This document shows positions 17,430 to 25,518 of a DNA stretch of 40,345 bases, in pieces. The notes beneath the pieces were generated by a model. The model made no database searches. It was not told the origin of the DNA and was given only the letters and a program-made list of their open reading frames with translations. The stretch's first letter is position 1. Every line of letters starts with the position of its first letter. Both the position numbers and the translations under genes were made by a program. The DNA comes from Gammaproteobacteria bacterium (GTDB taxonomy: Bacteria; Pseudomonadota; Gammaproteobacteria; Steroidobacterales; Steroidobacteraceae): the NCBI GenBank assembly GCA_027459765.1, contig DAIDHD010000027.1:1-40345 (forward strand), written 5' to 3'.

Positions 17430-19085
17430 TCAGGGCGCGGCGTGACTGGTCCTCGCGATGAAATCCGCCGCGTTCTTGTGCAAATCCGCCAGCGACGACT
17501 CCTTCGCGTACACCATGTGTCCCGAATCGTAGCCGCGATACTCGATGTTCTTCTGCAGCTCGAGCGGCATCGGCAGGTGGTGCATCTCGTAGATGCCCTG
17601 ATAGAAGGGCGTGGCGAGGTCGAAGTAGCCGTAATTGAGCTGCACCTTCAGCGCCGGATTGCGCTTCATGGCGTTGGCGAGGTCCGGCATCACGTTCGAG
17701 CCCTGCCGCGAGCGCACGCCGGCGGGTTGGCCTGGCTGACGGTGGGTGGCGTCCCAGGTCATGTACAGCGGTACGGAGGGCTTGAAGTCCTCGCCGGCGG
17801 CGTAGTGCAGGTCCTTGCGCACGTACTCGTTGAATGCCGACACGTAGGCGGACGCGAGTGCGCTCGCCTGCGGGTCGTACTCGGCACGCTGGCTCAATGG
17901 ATCGAGCAGCGGACCGGAGAAGCGCGTGTCGAGCCGCCCCGTGGCACGGTCCTCGGCAAGCTGCAGCGTCTGACGGAATTCGCCGCCGTCGATGCGCAGG
18001 TCGGCGCGCAGCACGTACTCCACCGGCAGGCCGGTGTACTCATGCAGTTTCTCGGCCACCGCGCGCCGCCGCGCCGGATCGAGCTCCGATCCCGCGGCGA
18101 GCGCAGCGGCGTAATCGGTGATCGCGAAGTGCTCCACCTCCGCGAGGAACGACTCCAGGTTGGCGGGCTGCTGCGGAAGCTTGTGGTGATACCAGGCGGT
18201 GGCCGCGTAGGTGGGCAACACCGTCACGTAGCCGGTGTCGATGCCGGGATTGCGGGTCGGGGAGTCCGGGCTCAGGTCGAAGTTGAGGATCTGCGACAGC
18301 AGCATGACCCCGTTGAAATCGATCGAGCGGTCGTTCTCCAATTCGTTGATGAGCACGGCGGACCGGGTCGTCCCGTAGCTCTCCCCGAACAGGTACTTGG
18401 GCGAGTTCCAACGGCCGTACTGCGTCAGGAAGCGGACGATGAACTCGGCGAAAGCGTGCGCATCCGGGTCGATGCCGTAGAAGGCCTTCTCCTTGTCCTT
18501 GCCGGCGATGCGGCTGAAGCCGACGCCGGGCGCGTCGATGAACACGAGGTCGCTCGCGTCGAGCAGGCTGTAGGAGTTCTCCACGAGGGGATACGGCGCG
18601 GGCGGCGCGTGCGCATCGGTCGGGGTCACGACGCGGCGCGGACCGAAGGCACCCATGTGCAGCCACAGCGAGGCGGAGCCGGGGCCGCCGTTGAAGATGA
18701 AGGTGATCGGCCGTTGTCCGCCGCCCGACTTGAAATAGGCCACGTAGAACATCGAGGCGACGGCGGAGGGATTCTTCGGCTCCCCGTCCTTGCCGTGCGC
18801 TTCCGCGGGCTCCTGCGGGGCGTCGTCCCAATCCTTCGGATGAACGACCAGCGTACCCGCGACGGCCTCGTAGGCGATCTTCTTGCCGCCGATGGTCACG
18901 TTGCCGTTCGACTTGGTGGCCTCGTCCTTGAACGGCTCGAAGCCCTTGGCCGCGGCGGCCTTGGATTCCGGCGCGTTGGCGCCGTCGGCCGCGGCGACCG
19001 CGCCGGCGGCGAGCAGGCAGACGGCGGCCGTCAGCGCGGCTCCGCCCGAGTTCGCGAACGAGGTTCGGTTCCGTGATGCGGTCAT
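17430..19085 (-). CDS. Exported S10-family serine carboxypeptidase
   Basis: A 551-aa protein with a signal peptide (about 8-33). It has the S10 oxyanion-hole motif FNGGPGSASLW (131-141), nucleophile Ser236 in GESYGT, catalytic Asp489 in GYFDLATP and His523 in GYDSGHMVY. This is a periplasmic carboxypeptidase removing C-terminal residues, probably for peptide scavenging. I start at ATG 19085 (MTASRNR), which has GGAG a few bases upstream; a longer frame adds 14 residues without signal. It is followed after 4 bases by the rRNA methyltransferase and is divergent from the CDF transporter gene. Confidence 0.93.
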   Translation of the reverse strand: MTASRNRTSFANSGGAALTAAVCLLAAGAVAAADGANAPESKAAAAKGFEPFKDEATKSNGNVTIGGKKIAYEAVAGTLVVHPKDWDDAPQEPAEAHGKDGEPKNPSAVASMFYVAYFKSGGGQRPITFIFNGGPGSASLWLHMGAFGPRRVVTPTDAHAPPAPYPLVENSYSLLDASDLVFIDAPGVGFSRIAGKDKEKAFYGIDPDAHAFAEFIVRFLTQYGRWNSPKYLFGESYGTTRSAVLINELENDRSIDFNGVMLLSQILNFDLSPDSPTRNPGIDTGYVTVLPTYAATAWYHHKLPQQPANLESFLAEVEHFAITDYAAALAAGSELDPARRRAVAEKLHEYTGLPVEYVLRADLRIDGGEFRQTLQLAEDRATGRLDTRFSGPLLDPLSQRAEYDPQASALASAYVSAFNEYVRKDLHYAAGEDFKPSVPLYMTWDATHRQPGQPAGVRSRQGSNVMPDLANAMKRNPALKVQLNYGYFDLATPFYQGIYEMHHLPMPLELQKNIEYRGYDSGHMVYAKESSLADLHKNAADFIARTSHAAP

Positions 19086-19223
19086 GGAGTCTCCGAATGA
19101 GTCGTGGAGGAAAAGTCCGGATGACAAGCATATTCCACGAGGTGCTGCCGCGCATCAGCGGGTGCCTCGGGGCGGGTCGCACCGAGACTCGAAACGCGGC
19201 CGGCGATCCTACAGAATAGACCC

Positions 19224-20246
19224 ATGATGACGGGCACCCCCGCCGAGGACACCGAAGAGTCGCCCCAGGTCGTACGGGCGCGCCAGGCGGCGGCGTCGCG
19301 CAGCACCTGGGTGAGCGTCGCGGTCAACACGGGGCTTGCGAGCGTGCAGGTGCTGATCGGTGCGCTGGCACATTCGCAGGGCCTGATCGCCGACGGCGTG
19401 CACTCGCTGTCCGATCTCGTGTCCGACTTCATCGTGCTGTTCGCCACGCGCCACAGCCGTGCCGATGCCGACGAGGAACACCCGTACGGGCACCTACGCT
19501 TCGAGACGGCGGCGTCGCTCGCGCTCGGCGTGATCCTGATGGTCGTCGGCGCCGGCATGATGCTGGCGGCGCTCGGCAAACTGGAGTCGCCGGCGACCAT
19601 CGCGCGGGTGCACGGCACGGCGCTGTGGGTGGCGCTTGGCGCTCTGGCCTCCAAGGAACTGCTGTTCCGCTATCTGCTCGCGGTGGCGAAGCGGGTGAAA
19701 TCGACGCTGCTGGTCGCCAACGCCTGGCACGCGCGCTCGGACGCGGCCTCCTCCCTGGTGGTCGCCGCCGGCGTCGCCGGCAATCTCGCCGGCTATCCGC
19801 TGCTCGACCCCATCGCGGCCATGGTCGTCGGTGCGCTGATCCTGCGCATGGGGTGGCGCTTCGGCTGGGCGGCGCTGCACGACCTGATGGACAGTTCGGC
19901 CGACGCCGCCGAGGTCGAGGCGATACGCAGCACCCTGCTCGAGACGCCGGGCGTCGAGAACGTGCACGATCTGCGCACCCGCAAGATGGGCGATCTCATC
20001 GTGGTCGACGCGCACCTGGAGGTGGAGGCGACGCTGACCGTGGAGGCGGGGCACGACATCGCCGTGGAGGCGCAGCGCAGGGTGCAGGAGCGCCACCGCG
20101 TGCTGCACCTGATGACGCACGTGGATCCGTATCACCGGCCGGATCGCGACCACGAGGCGCTCGGCCTGACATCCACCAGCGACGCGGCGGCCGCGCTTGC
20201 GGCCGGGCCGCCGGCGGGCGTGCGGCCCGCGGGCTCTTCAGTCTAG
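19224..20246 (+). CDS. CDF-family divalent metal efflux transporter
   Basis: A 340-aa inner-membrane antiporter with six helices and a cytoplasmic ferredoxin-like C-terminal domain (about 215-300). Metal-site residues are H60-x3-D64 in helix II (HSLSD) and H169-x3-D173 in helix V (HARSD). The H/D pairing is the pattern usually associated with zinc-type transport, in contrast with D/D in some iron or manganese members. There is a HPYGHLRFET motif in the II-III loop. It exports zinc or related ions in exchange for protons. The K+ channel gene starts 3 bases after its stop. Confidence 0.92.
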   Translation: MMTGTPAEDTEESPQVVRARQAAASRSTWVSVAVNTGLASVQVLIGALAHSQGLIADGVHSLSDLVSDFIVLFATRHSRADADEEHPYGHLRFETAASLALGVILMVVGAGMMLAALGKLESPATIARVHGTALWVALGALASKELLFRYLLAVAKRVKSTLLVANAWHARSDAASSLVVAAGVAGNLAGYPLLDPIAAMVVGALILRMGWRFGWAALHDLMDSSADAAEVEAIRSTLLETPGVENVHDLRTRKMGDLIVVDAHLEVEATLTVEAGHDIAVEAQRRVQERHRVLHLMTHVDPYHRPDRDHEALGLTSTSDAAAALAAGPPAGVRPAGSSV

Positions 20247-20249
20247 CCG

Positions 20250-21194
20250 ATGCCCATCGCCAGGCCCGGCGCACGCGACGCGCAGTCTACACGCCACGTC
20301 AGCACCCGGCTGCGCAGCGTGCGGTTCGCGGAGACGGAGATCCTCATCAGGGGGCTGCGCCGCCGGTTTTGGCAGGACCTGTACCACTTCTGCATGACGG
20401 TTAGTTGGACCGTGCTCTTCCTGGGATTCGGGGCCTTCTTCCTCGGCTTCAATCTCTTCTTCGCCGTCTTCTACCACCTCGCTCCGGGCTCGATCGCCAA
20501 TCTGAACCCGCCCGGCTACTGGGGCGCGTTCTTCTTCAGCGTCGAGACGCTGGCCACGGTGGGTTACGGTGACATGCATCCGGCGTCCCCGTACGGTCAC
20601 GTGGTGGCCTCGGTGCAGATCTTCCTCGGTACCGTGTATCTTGCGCTGCTCGCCGGACTGGTGTTCGCGCGCTTCTCGCGTCCCACGGCGCGGTTCCTGT
20701 TCGCCGACGTGGCCGTGATCCGGCCGCTCGACGGGCGCCCCACCCTGATGTTCCGAACCGCGAACGCGCGCCACAACGTAATCGTGGAGGCGTCGGCGCG
20801 GCTGCGCATGGTCTACGACGACGAGACGGCGGAGGGTTACCGGCTGCGGCGCATCGTCGACTTGAAACTGGTGCGTGACGAACATCCGCTGTTCGTGCTC
20901 GGTTGGAATCTCATGCACGTGATCGATGCCGCCAGTCCGCTGGCGGACGCGAGCGCCGATTCCCTGGCGCGGCTCAAGGCCTCGTTCACGCTCTCGCTGA
21001 GCGGCACCGACGAAACCACGGGGCAGGTGCTCACGGGGCGGGGCGAGTACACGCATCGGCAGCTTCGCTGGGATCACAGCTTCAGCGACGTGCTGCGGAC
21101 GGACGCGTCGGGCAAGCTGGAATTCGATTATGCGCGCTTCCACGACGCGACCCCGCTCGCCGCATCCACCGCGGCGAGCAAGGATTCCGGCTGA
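20250..21194 (+). CDS. Inward-rectifier (KirBac-type) potassium channel
   Basis: A 314-aa channel subunit that assembles as a tetramer in the inner membrane. It has a basic slide helix before two transmembrane helices (about 50-75 and 115-140) flanking the pore with selectivity filter TVGYGD (103-108). A C-terminal immunoglobulin-like cytoplasmic domain (about 150-300) has the Kir strands FRTANARHNVIVEA and LFVLGWNLMHVID. It starts 3 bases after the CDF transporter stop with no clear ribosome site, so it is probably translationally coupled. Metal stress and membrane potential may therefore be handled together. Confidence 0.92.
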   Translation: MPIARPGARDAQSTRHVSTRLRSVRFAETEILIRGLRRRFWQDLYHFCMTVSWTVLFLGFGAFFLGFNLFFAVFYHLAPGSIANLNPPGYWGAFFFSVETLATVGYGDMHPASPYGHVVASVQIFLGTVYLALLAGLVFARFSRPTARFLFADVAVIRPLDGRPTLMFRTANARHNVIVEASARLRMVYDDETAEGYRLRRIVDLKLVRDEHPLFVLGWNLMHVIDAASPLADASADSLARLKASFTLSLSGTDETTGQVLTGRGEYTHRQLRWDHSFSDVLRTDASGKLEFDYARFHDATPLAASTAASKDSG

Positions 21195-21219
21195 TCCATC
21201 CGCCGCCCCGCGGCGCCGA

Positions 21220-21753
21220 TCAGTGCAGGGCCGCCGCACCGGCCTTGCAGACCACCTCGTCCTGCGAGCCGGTGCCGCCCGAGCAGCCGATGGCGCCGAT
21301 GAGCTTGCCCTCGTGCACCAGGGGAATGCCGCCGCGCGAGCCGATGACCCCATCGAGGGTCATGACGTAGGGCGAGGCGTTCTGCTGAATGGCGGTCTCG
21401 AACACCTTGGTCTCGCGGCGGAAGGCGGCGGCCGTACGGGCCTTGTGCTCGGCGATCTGGATGGAGGCGAGTTGCGCGCCGTCCATGCGCTGGAACGCCA
21501 CCAGATTCCCGCCCGAGTCGACCACGGCGACGTTGAGCTTCCAGTCGTGCTTGCGCGCCTCGGCGACGGCGGCGGCGATGGCGGCCTCGGCGCGCTCGAG
21601 CGAGACGGGGGCCCCGTAGGGTACGTCGAACGGCATTTTCTCCGGCACCGCGTCCAGCGGGTTTGCGGCCGCCGGTGGTTCCGCCGGGGCGCGGGCGGCG
21701 CCGATGGCCATGAGAGCGACGGTCAGGGCGGCATGGTGGTGCAGGCGTTTCAC
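21220..21753 (-). CDS. Exported GlcG/HbpS-like heme-binding family protein
   Basis: A 177-aa protein with a signal peptide (about 1-24). The GlcG/HbpS (DUF336) domain (about 45-177) carries VVDSGGNLVAFQRMDGA, KARTAAAF and the tail GGIPLVHEGKLIGAIGCSGG. Members bind heme or cobalamin-like ligands or have unknown functions; two C-terminal cysteines are present. Start is GTG 21753 with AAAGGAGA at 8 bases. It is convergent with the potassium channel gene (25 bases apart) and divergent from the BON lipoprotein gene. Confidence 0.85.
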   Translation of the reverse strand: MKRLHHHAALTVALMAIGAARAPAEPPAAANPLDAVPEKMPFDVPYGAPVSLERAEAAIAAAVAEARKHDWKLNVAVVDSGGNLVAFQRMDGAQLASIQIAEHKARTAAAFRRETKVFETAIQQNASPYVMTLDGVIGSRGGIPLVHEGKLIGAIGCSGGTGSQDEVVCKAGAAALH

Positions 21754-21929
21754 GCGGGGCGTCTCCTTTGAGAATGCGGTTCGGTTCGGCAGCCGGATCC
21801 TCGCACGCGGCCCGGACAGGGTAAACTTGGGCCGTCGGCGCGCCGTACCACCACGCGGAAGCGTGCGGTGGAACGTTTTGCGCGCCCGCCGATCTTAAGC
21901 GTCAAACTGGCTGCGAGACTCATTTCACC

Positions 21930-22262
21930 ATGCGCAAGAATCCCCGGTCCCTGCATTGGCTGCGCAGCGTCCTGGTCGCCGGCGTGGCCGCCGTCGCCCT
22001 CGGCGGCTGTGCCACGTACTCGAAGTGCGGATTTGGCGGTTGTCCCGAGGACAAGAAGCTGCTCGCCGCCGTGCAGGCGGAATTCGCCCAGTATCCGACG
22101 CTGCAACCGCCGACCCAGATCACCATCAAGGTGGTCGATCACGTCGTCTATCTCTACGGTCAGGTGGACACCGACCTCGAGCGGCGCATGGCCGAGGACG
22201 TGGCCTACAAGGTCGATGGCGTGAACAAGGTGGTCAACACGATCTCGCTGACCTACCCGTAA
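21930..22262 (+). CDS. BON-domain lipoprotein
   Basis: A 110-aa protein with a lipoprotein signal (lipobox LGGC, Cys27). The BON domain at about 43-110 is LLAAVQAEFAQYPTLQPPTQITIKVVDHVVYLYGQVDTDLERRMAEDVAYKVDGVNKVVNTI, a phospholipid-binding or outer-membrane maintenance fold. A CGFGGC motif follows the lipidated Cys. It is probably anchored in the outer membrane facing the periplasm. The next gene (LacI family) starts 43 bases downstream and has a different role. Confidence 0.9.
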   Translation: MRKNPRSLHWLRSVLVAGVAAVALGGCATYSKCGFGGCPEDKKLLAAVQAEFAQYPTLQPPTQITIKVVDHVVYLYGQVDTDLERRMAEDVAYKVDGVNKVVNTISLTYP

Positions 22263-22305
22263 CGGCCGCGCGCGGCGCCGGGGCGGGGTGCGCTATGCTT
22301 GCCGC

Positions 22306-23385
22306 ATGAGCAAGCGCCGCCGGCCGACGCCCGCCAAGATGGCCGATATCGCGCGCATCACGGGAGTTCACGTCTCCACGGTGTCGCGGGCGCTCGCGGG
22401 GTCGCCGCTGGTCGCCGAAGGGTTGCGTGAGCGCATCGTCGCGGTCGCCCGCGAACGCAACTACGTGGTCAACTCGACGGCGCGCAATCTGAGGCTGCAG
22501 CGCACCGAGACCGTCAGCGTGGTCGTGCCGCTCGGCCACGAGGGCGTGCAGGGGCTCACCGACCCCTTCTACGTGGAGATGCTGGCGCATCTCGCCGACG
22601 ACGTGACGCAGCGTGGGCACAGCATGCTGCTGCAGAAGATCCTGCTGCCGACGGACGGCTGGCTCGCACATCTGATCGCCTCGCGCCGGGCGGACGGCAT
22701 CATCGTGATCGGCCAGAACACGGAGCACCGCGCGCTCGAGGAAGCCGCGGCCAGCTACCGGCCGATGGTGGTGTGGGGCGGTCACCTGGAGCGGCAGGCC
22801 TACTGCACGGTCGGCACCGACAATGTCGGCGGCGCGCGCGCCGTGGTGCGGCACCTGCTCGACACCGGGCGGCGCCGCATCGTGTTCCTCGGCAACCCGT
22901 CCATGCCCGAGATGCTGCTGCGCGAACGCGGCTATCGGGAGGCGCTCGCCGAAGGGCCGGGGGACGCGGCGGCGCCGTGCACCATACCCTCGCGCTTCAC
23001 CGTCGAGGCGGCTTACGAGGCGCTGCGGACCTTCATCCGCCAGGGAGGGTCCTTCGACGCGGTGTTCGGCGCCACCGACGTGATCGCCCTGAGCGCGATC
23101 CGCGCGCTGCGCGACGCGGGGCTCGACGTGCCGCGCGACGTCGCCGTGGCGGGATTCGACGACGTGTCGCTTGCGGCCCACGGCACGCCCTCCCTCACCA
23201 CGGTGCGGCAGGATCTGGCGCGCGGCAGCCGCACGCTGGTGGACCTGCTGTTCCGCCGGATACGCGGCGAGGACACCGACTCGGTGGTGATGCCCGCGGA
23301 ACTCGTGGTGCGCGAATCGAGCGCATCGCCGCTCGCCTCGCTGCGCCGGGTCAGCCGCGCGGAAAGCGCGCCATCGCCTCCATGA
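22306..23385 (+). CDS. LacI-family transcriptional regulator
   Basis: A 359-aa regulator with an N-terminal helix-turn-helix (MADIARITGVHVSTVSRALAGSPLVAEGLRERI, about 12-44) and a periplasmic-binding-protein-like sugar/effector domain (about 65-345; VVVPLGHEG, TDNVGGARAVVRHLL, VPRDVAVAGFDDV). ATG 22306 (MSKRRRPT) is chosen over an in-frame GTG six codons earlier. Its 3' end overlaps the convergent choline-sulfatase gene by 35 bp. It may regulate that gene or a distant sugar or osmolyte operon. Confidence 0.92.
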   Translation: MSKRRRPTPAKMADIARITGVHVSTVSRALAGSPLVAEGLRERIVAVARERNYVVNSTARNLRLQRTETVSVVVPLGHEGVQGLTDPFYVEMLAHLADDVTQRGHSMLLQKILLPTDGWLAHLIASRRADGIIVIGQNTEHRALEEAAASYRPMVVWGGHLERQAYCTVGTDNVGGARAVVRHLLDTGRRRIVFLGNPSMPEMLLRERGYREALAEGPGDAAAPCTIPSRFTVEAAYEALRTFIRQGGSFDAVFGATDVIALSAIRALRDAGLDVPRDVAVAGFDDVSLAAHGTPSLTTVRQDLARGSRTLVDLLFRRIRGEDTDSVVMPAELVVRESSASPLASLRRVSRAESAPSPP

Positions 23386-24859
23386 CCTCCAGGTCGAGGT
23401 GGTTGCGGATGTACTCCTCGGCGCCGTCGCGCGGCGGCGTGTAGTCCCAGGCCGTGCGCCTGCCCTGGCGCAGGCTCTCGTACACGAAGTGGCGCCGCCG
23501 CTGGCTTGCAAGCACCTGGGCGTGCAGCGTCGGTATGGAGACGCGAGCCTCGATCTGGCGGCGGTATTCGGCGCAGCGCGCGGCGTGCTCCGGCGCGGTG
23601 GCGAGGTTGCGCAGTTCCTCGGGATCGGCGAGGAGGTCGTACAGCTGATCGGGATCCGCCGGGCAGTGCACGAACTTGTAGCGCCCTTCGCGGATCATGA
23701 ACATCGGTGCAATGGCGCCCTCCGCCAGGTATTCGCCGTCGACCCGGTCGTGGCCGCCGTCGCCGGTGAGGTGCGGCAGCAGGCTCGCACCGGCGAGCGG
23801 CGCGGCCTGCGCGGGAGGTTCGCCGGCGAGATCGAGCAGGGTCGGCAAGATGTCCACCAGCGAAACGGCCGCGGCGACGCGCCGCGGAGCAAAGCGTCGC
23901 GGCGCGTGCACGATGAGCGGTATGCGGCTCGCGTCCTCGAAGAAGCTCATCTTGTACCAGAGCCCGCGCTCGCCGAGCATCTCGCCGTGGTCGCCGAGCA
24001 GCAGCACGATGGTGTCGTCGGCCAGTCGGGTCTCCTCGAGCGTTGCGAGCAGCGCCCCGATCTGGGCATCGACGAAGGAGACCGCGCCGTAGTAGGCCCG
24101 TCGCGCGTTGTAAACCTGTTCCGGCGTCGGCTGGTCCAGGTCCAGGCCGCAGACGTGCCGTAGGCGGCGCGAGTGCGGGTCGGGCGGCGCGAGTTCGGCG
24201 CCGACGCGCGGCGGCGGAATGTCCACGTTCGCGTACAGATCCCAATAGGGACGCGTGATGTTGTACGGGTCGTGCGGGTGCGTGAGCGACACCACCATGC
24301 AGAACGGGCGTGGTTCGGCGGCGCGCGCGACGTCGTAGAGCTTGCGGCGCGATGTGAAGACCACTTCCTCGTCGTAGTCCAGCTGGTTGCTGCGCACGCA
24401 AGGACCGGCCTTGAGCACCGAGTCGAGCGAGTGGTACCAGCTCGGGCGGTGCTCGAACCGGGTCCAGTCGGGGGTCCAGCCGAAGTCCGCCGGGTAGATG
24501 TCCGGGGTGAGGCGCTCCTCGAAGCCGTGCAGCGCGTCGGGGCCGCAGAAGTGCATCTTGCCGGACAGCACGGTGTGGTAGCCGGCGCGACGCAGGTAGT
24601 GCGCGAAGGTGGGCACGTCGGCGGCGAATTCCGCGGCGTTGTCGTAGGCGCCGATCGCCGAGGGCAGTTGTCCCGCCATGAACGAGTAACGCGACGGCGC
24701 GCACAGCGGGCTCGCGCAGTAGGCGGCGTCGAACACCACGCCGCCGGCGGCGAGCGCGTCGATGTGCGGGGTGTGCGCGATCGGATTGCCGTAGGGCCTG
24801 AGGGCGCGCGGGTTCAGTTGGTCGGCCATGAGCAGGAGGAGGTTCGGTTTGCGAGGCAC
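23351..24859 (-). CDS. betC: Choline-sulfatase
   Basis: A 502-aa sulfatase hydrolysing choline-O-sulfate to choline and sulfate, giving carbon, sulfur and a glycine-betaine precursor. The formylglycine site is CAPSR (Cys53-Arg57). Metal and catalytic residues include Asp13 in MADQ, Lys101 and His103 (SGKMHFCGPD), His194 (THPHDPYN) and Asp290-His291. The GAYDNAAEF and DIYPADFGWTPDW stretches and the C-terminus (WDYTPPRDGAEEYIRNHLDLE) are characteristic of BetC. Start is GTG 24859 with GGAG upstream. No betA, betB or betI is nearby. It sits 23 bases after the response regulator stop on the same strand. Confidence 0.93.
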   Translation of the reverse strand: MPRKPNLLLLMADQLNPRALRPYGNPIAHTPHIDALAAGGVVFDAAYCASPLCAPSRYSFMAGQLPSAIGAYDNAAEFAADVPTFAHYLRRAGYHTVLSGKMHFCGPDALHGFEERLTPDIYPADFGWTPDWTRFEHRPSWYHSLDSVLKAGPCVRSNQLDYDEEVVFTSRRKLYDVARAAEPRPFCMVVSLTHPHDPYNITRPYWDLYANVDIPPPRVGAELAPPDPHSRRLRHVCGLDLDQPTPEQVYNARRAYYGAVSFVDAQIGALLATLEETRLADDTIVLLLGDHGEMLGERGLWYKMSFFEDASRIPLIVHAPRRFAPRRVAAAVSLVDILPTLLDLAGEPPAQAAPLAGASLLPHLTGDGGHDRVDGEYLAEGAIAPMFMIREGRYKFVHCPADPDQLYDLLADPEELRNLATAPEHAARCAEYRRQIEARVSIPTLHAQVLASQRRRHFVYESLRQGRRTAWDYTPPRDGAEEYIRNHLDLEVMEAMARFPRG

Positions 24860-24882
24860 GCGGGGAGCTCCGGGTTGGATTT

Positions 24883-25518
24883 CTAGGCTTCGATCAGCCC
24901 GTGGCGGATGGCGATCAAGGTCAGTTCGGATTGATTGGCGACGCCGAGTTTCTGTTTGATGTTGTACAGGTGCGTGCCGACCGTCGAGGCCGATAGCGAC
25001 AGGTCCAGGGCGATCTTCTGCACCGACGCTCCGCCCGCCAGCCGCACGAACACGTCGAACTCGCGCTCGGAGAGCTGTTCGATCGGCGACTTGGGAGCGC
25101 CGTCGAACTCGGCGAGGGCGAGCTTCTGGGCGAGCGCCGCGTCGAGGTAGCGCCGGCCGGCCGCCACCGCCTTGACGGCGTCCACCAGCGCCTCGGGCGC
25201 GCTGCGCTTCGACAGGAAACCGAGTGCGCCCTCCTGAAACGCGCGCCGCGCGTGCATCGGGTCGTCGTGCGCCGACAGCGTCAGCACGCGCGCCTGCGCA
25301 TCGCGTGCGCGCAGCCGCTTCAAGGCTTCGATGCCACCCATGCCCGGCATGGCGATGTCCATCACGACGACGTCGGGACGCAATTCCTGGCAGCGGTGCA
25401 ACAGCACCTCGCCGGACTCGGCCTCGCCGACCACCGCGAGGTCGGGCGTGGCTTCGAGCAGCAGCCGGAATCCCATGCGCACCACGGCGTGATCGTCCAC
25501 CAGCACGATGCGGATCAC
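24883..25518 (-). CDS. NarL/FixJ-family response regulator
   Basis: A 211-aa protein with a receiver domain (about 1-120; DDH at 8-10, phosphoacceptor Asp54 in VVMDIAMPG, Lys near 104 in LSKRS) and a LuxR-type helix-turn-helix (about 148-205; LSEREFDVFVRLAGGASVQKIA, STVGTHLYNIKQKLG). Start is GTG 25518, overlapping the kinase stop in GTGA (25515-25518). It is co-transcribed with the kinase and divergent from pqqA. Partnering with PQQ-linked oxidation is a known theme (for example MoxX/FlhR-type regulators), so it probably controls the pqq genes or PQQ-enzymes elsewhere. Confidence 0.93.
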   Translation of the reverse strand: MIRIVLVDDHAVVRMGFRLLLEATPDLAVVGEAESGEVLLHRCQELRPDVVVMDIAMPGMGGIEALKRLRARDAQARVLTLSAHDDPMHARRAFQEGALGFLSKRSAPEALVDAVKAVAAGRRYLDAALAQKLALAEFDGAPKSPIEQLSEREFDVFVRLAGGASVQKIALDLSLSASTVGTHLYNIKQKLGVANQSELTLIAIRHGLIEA

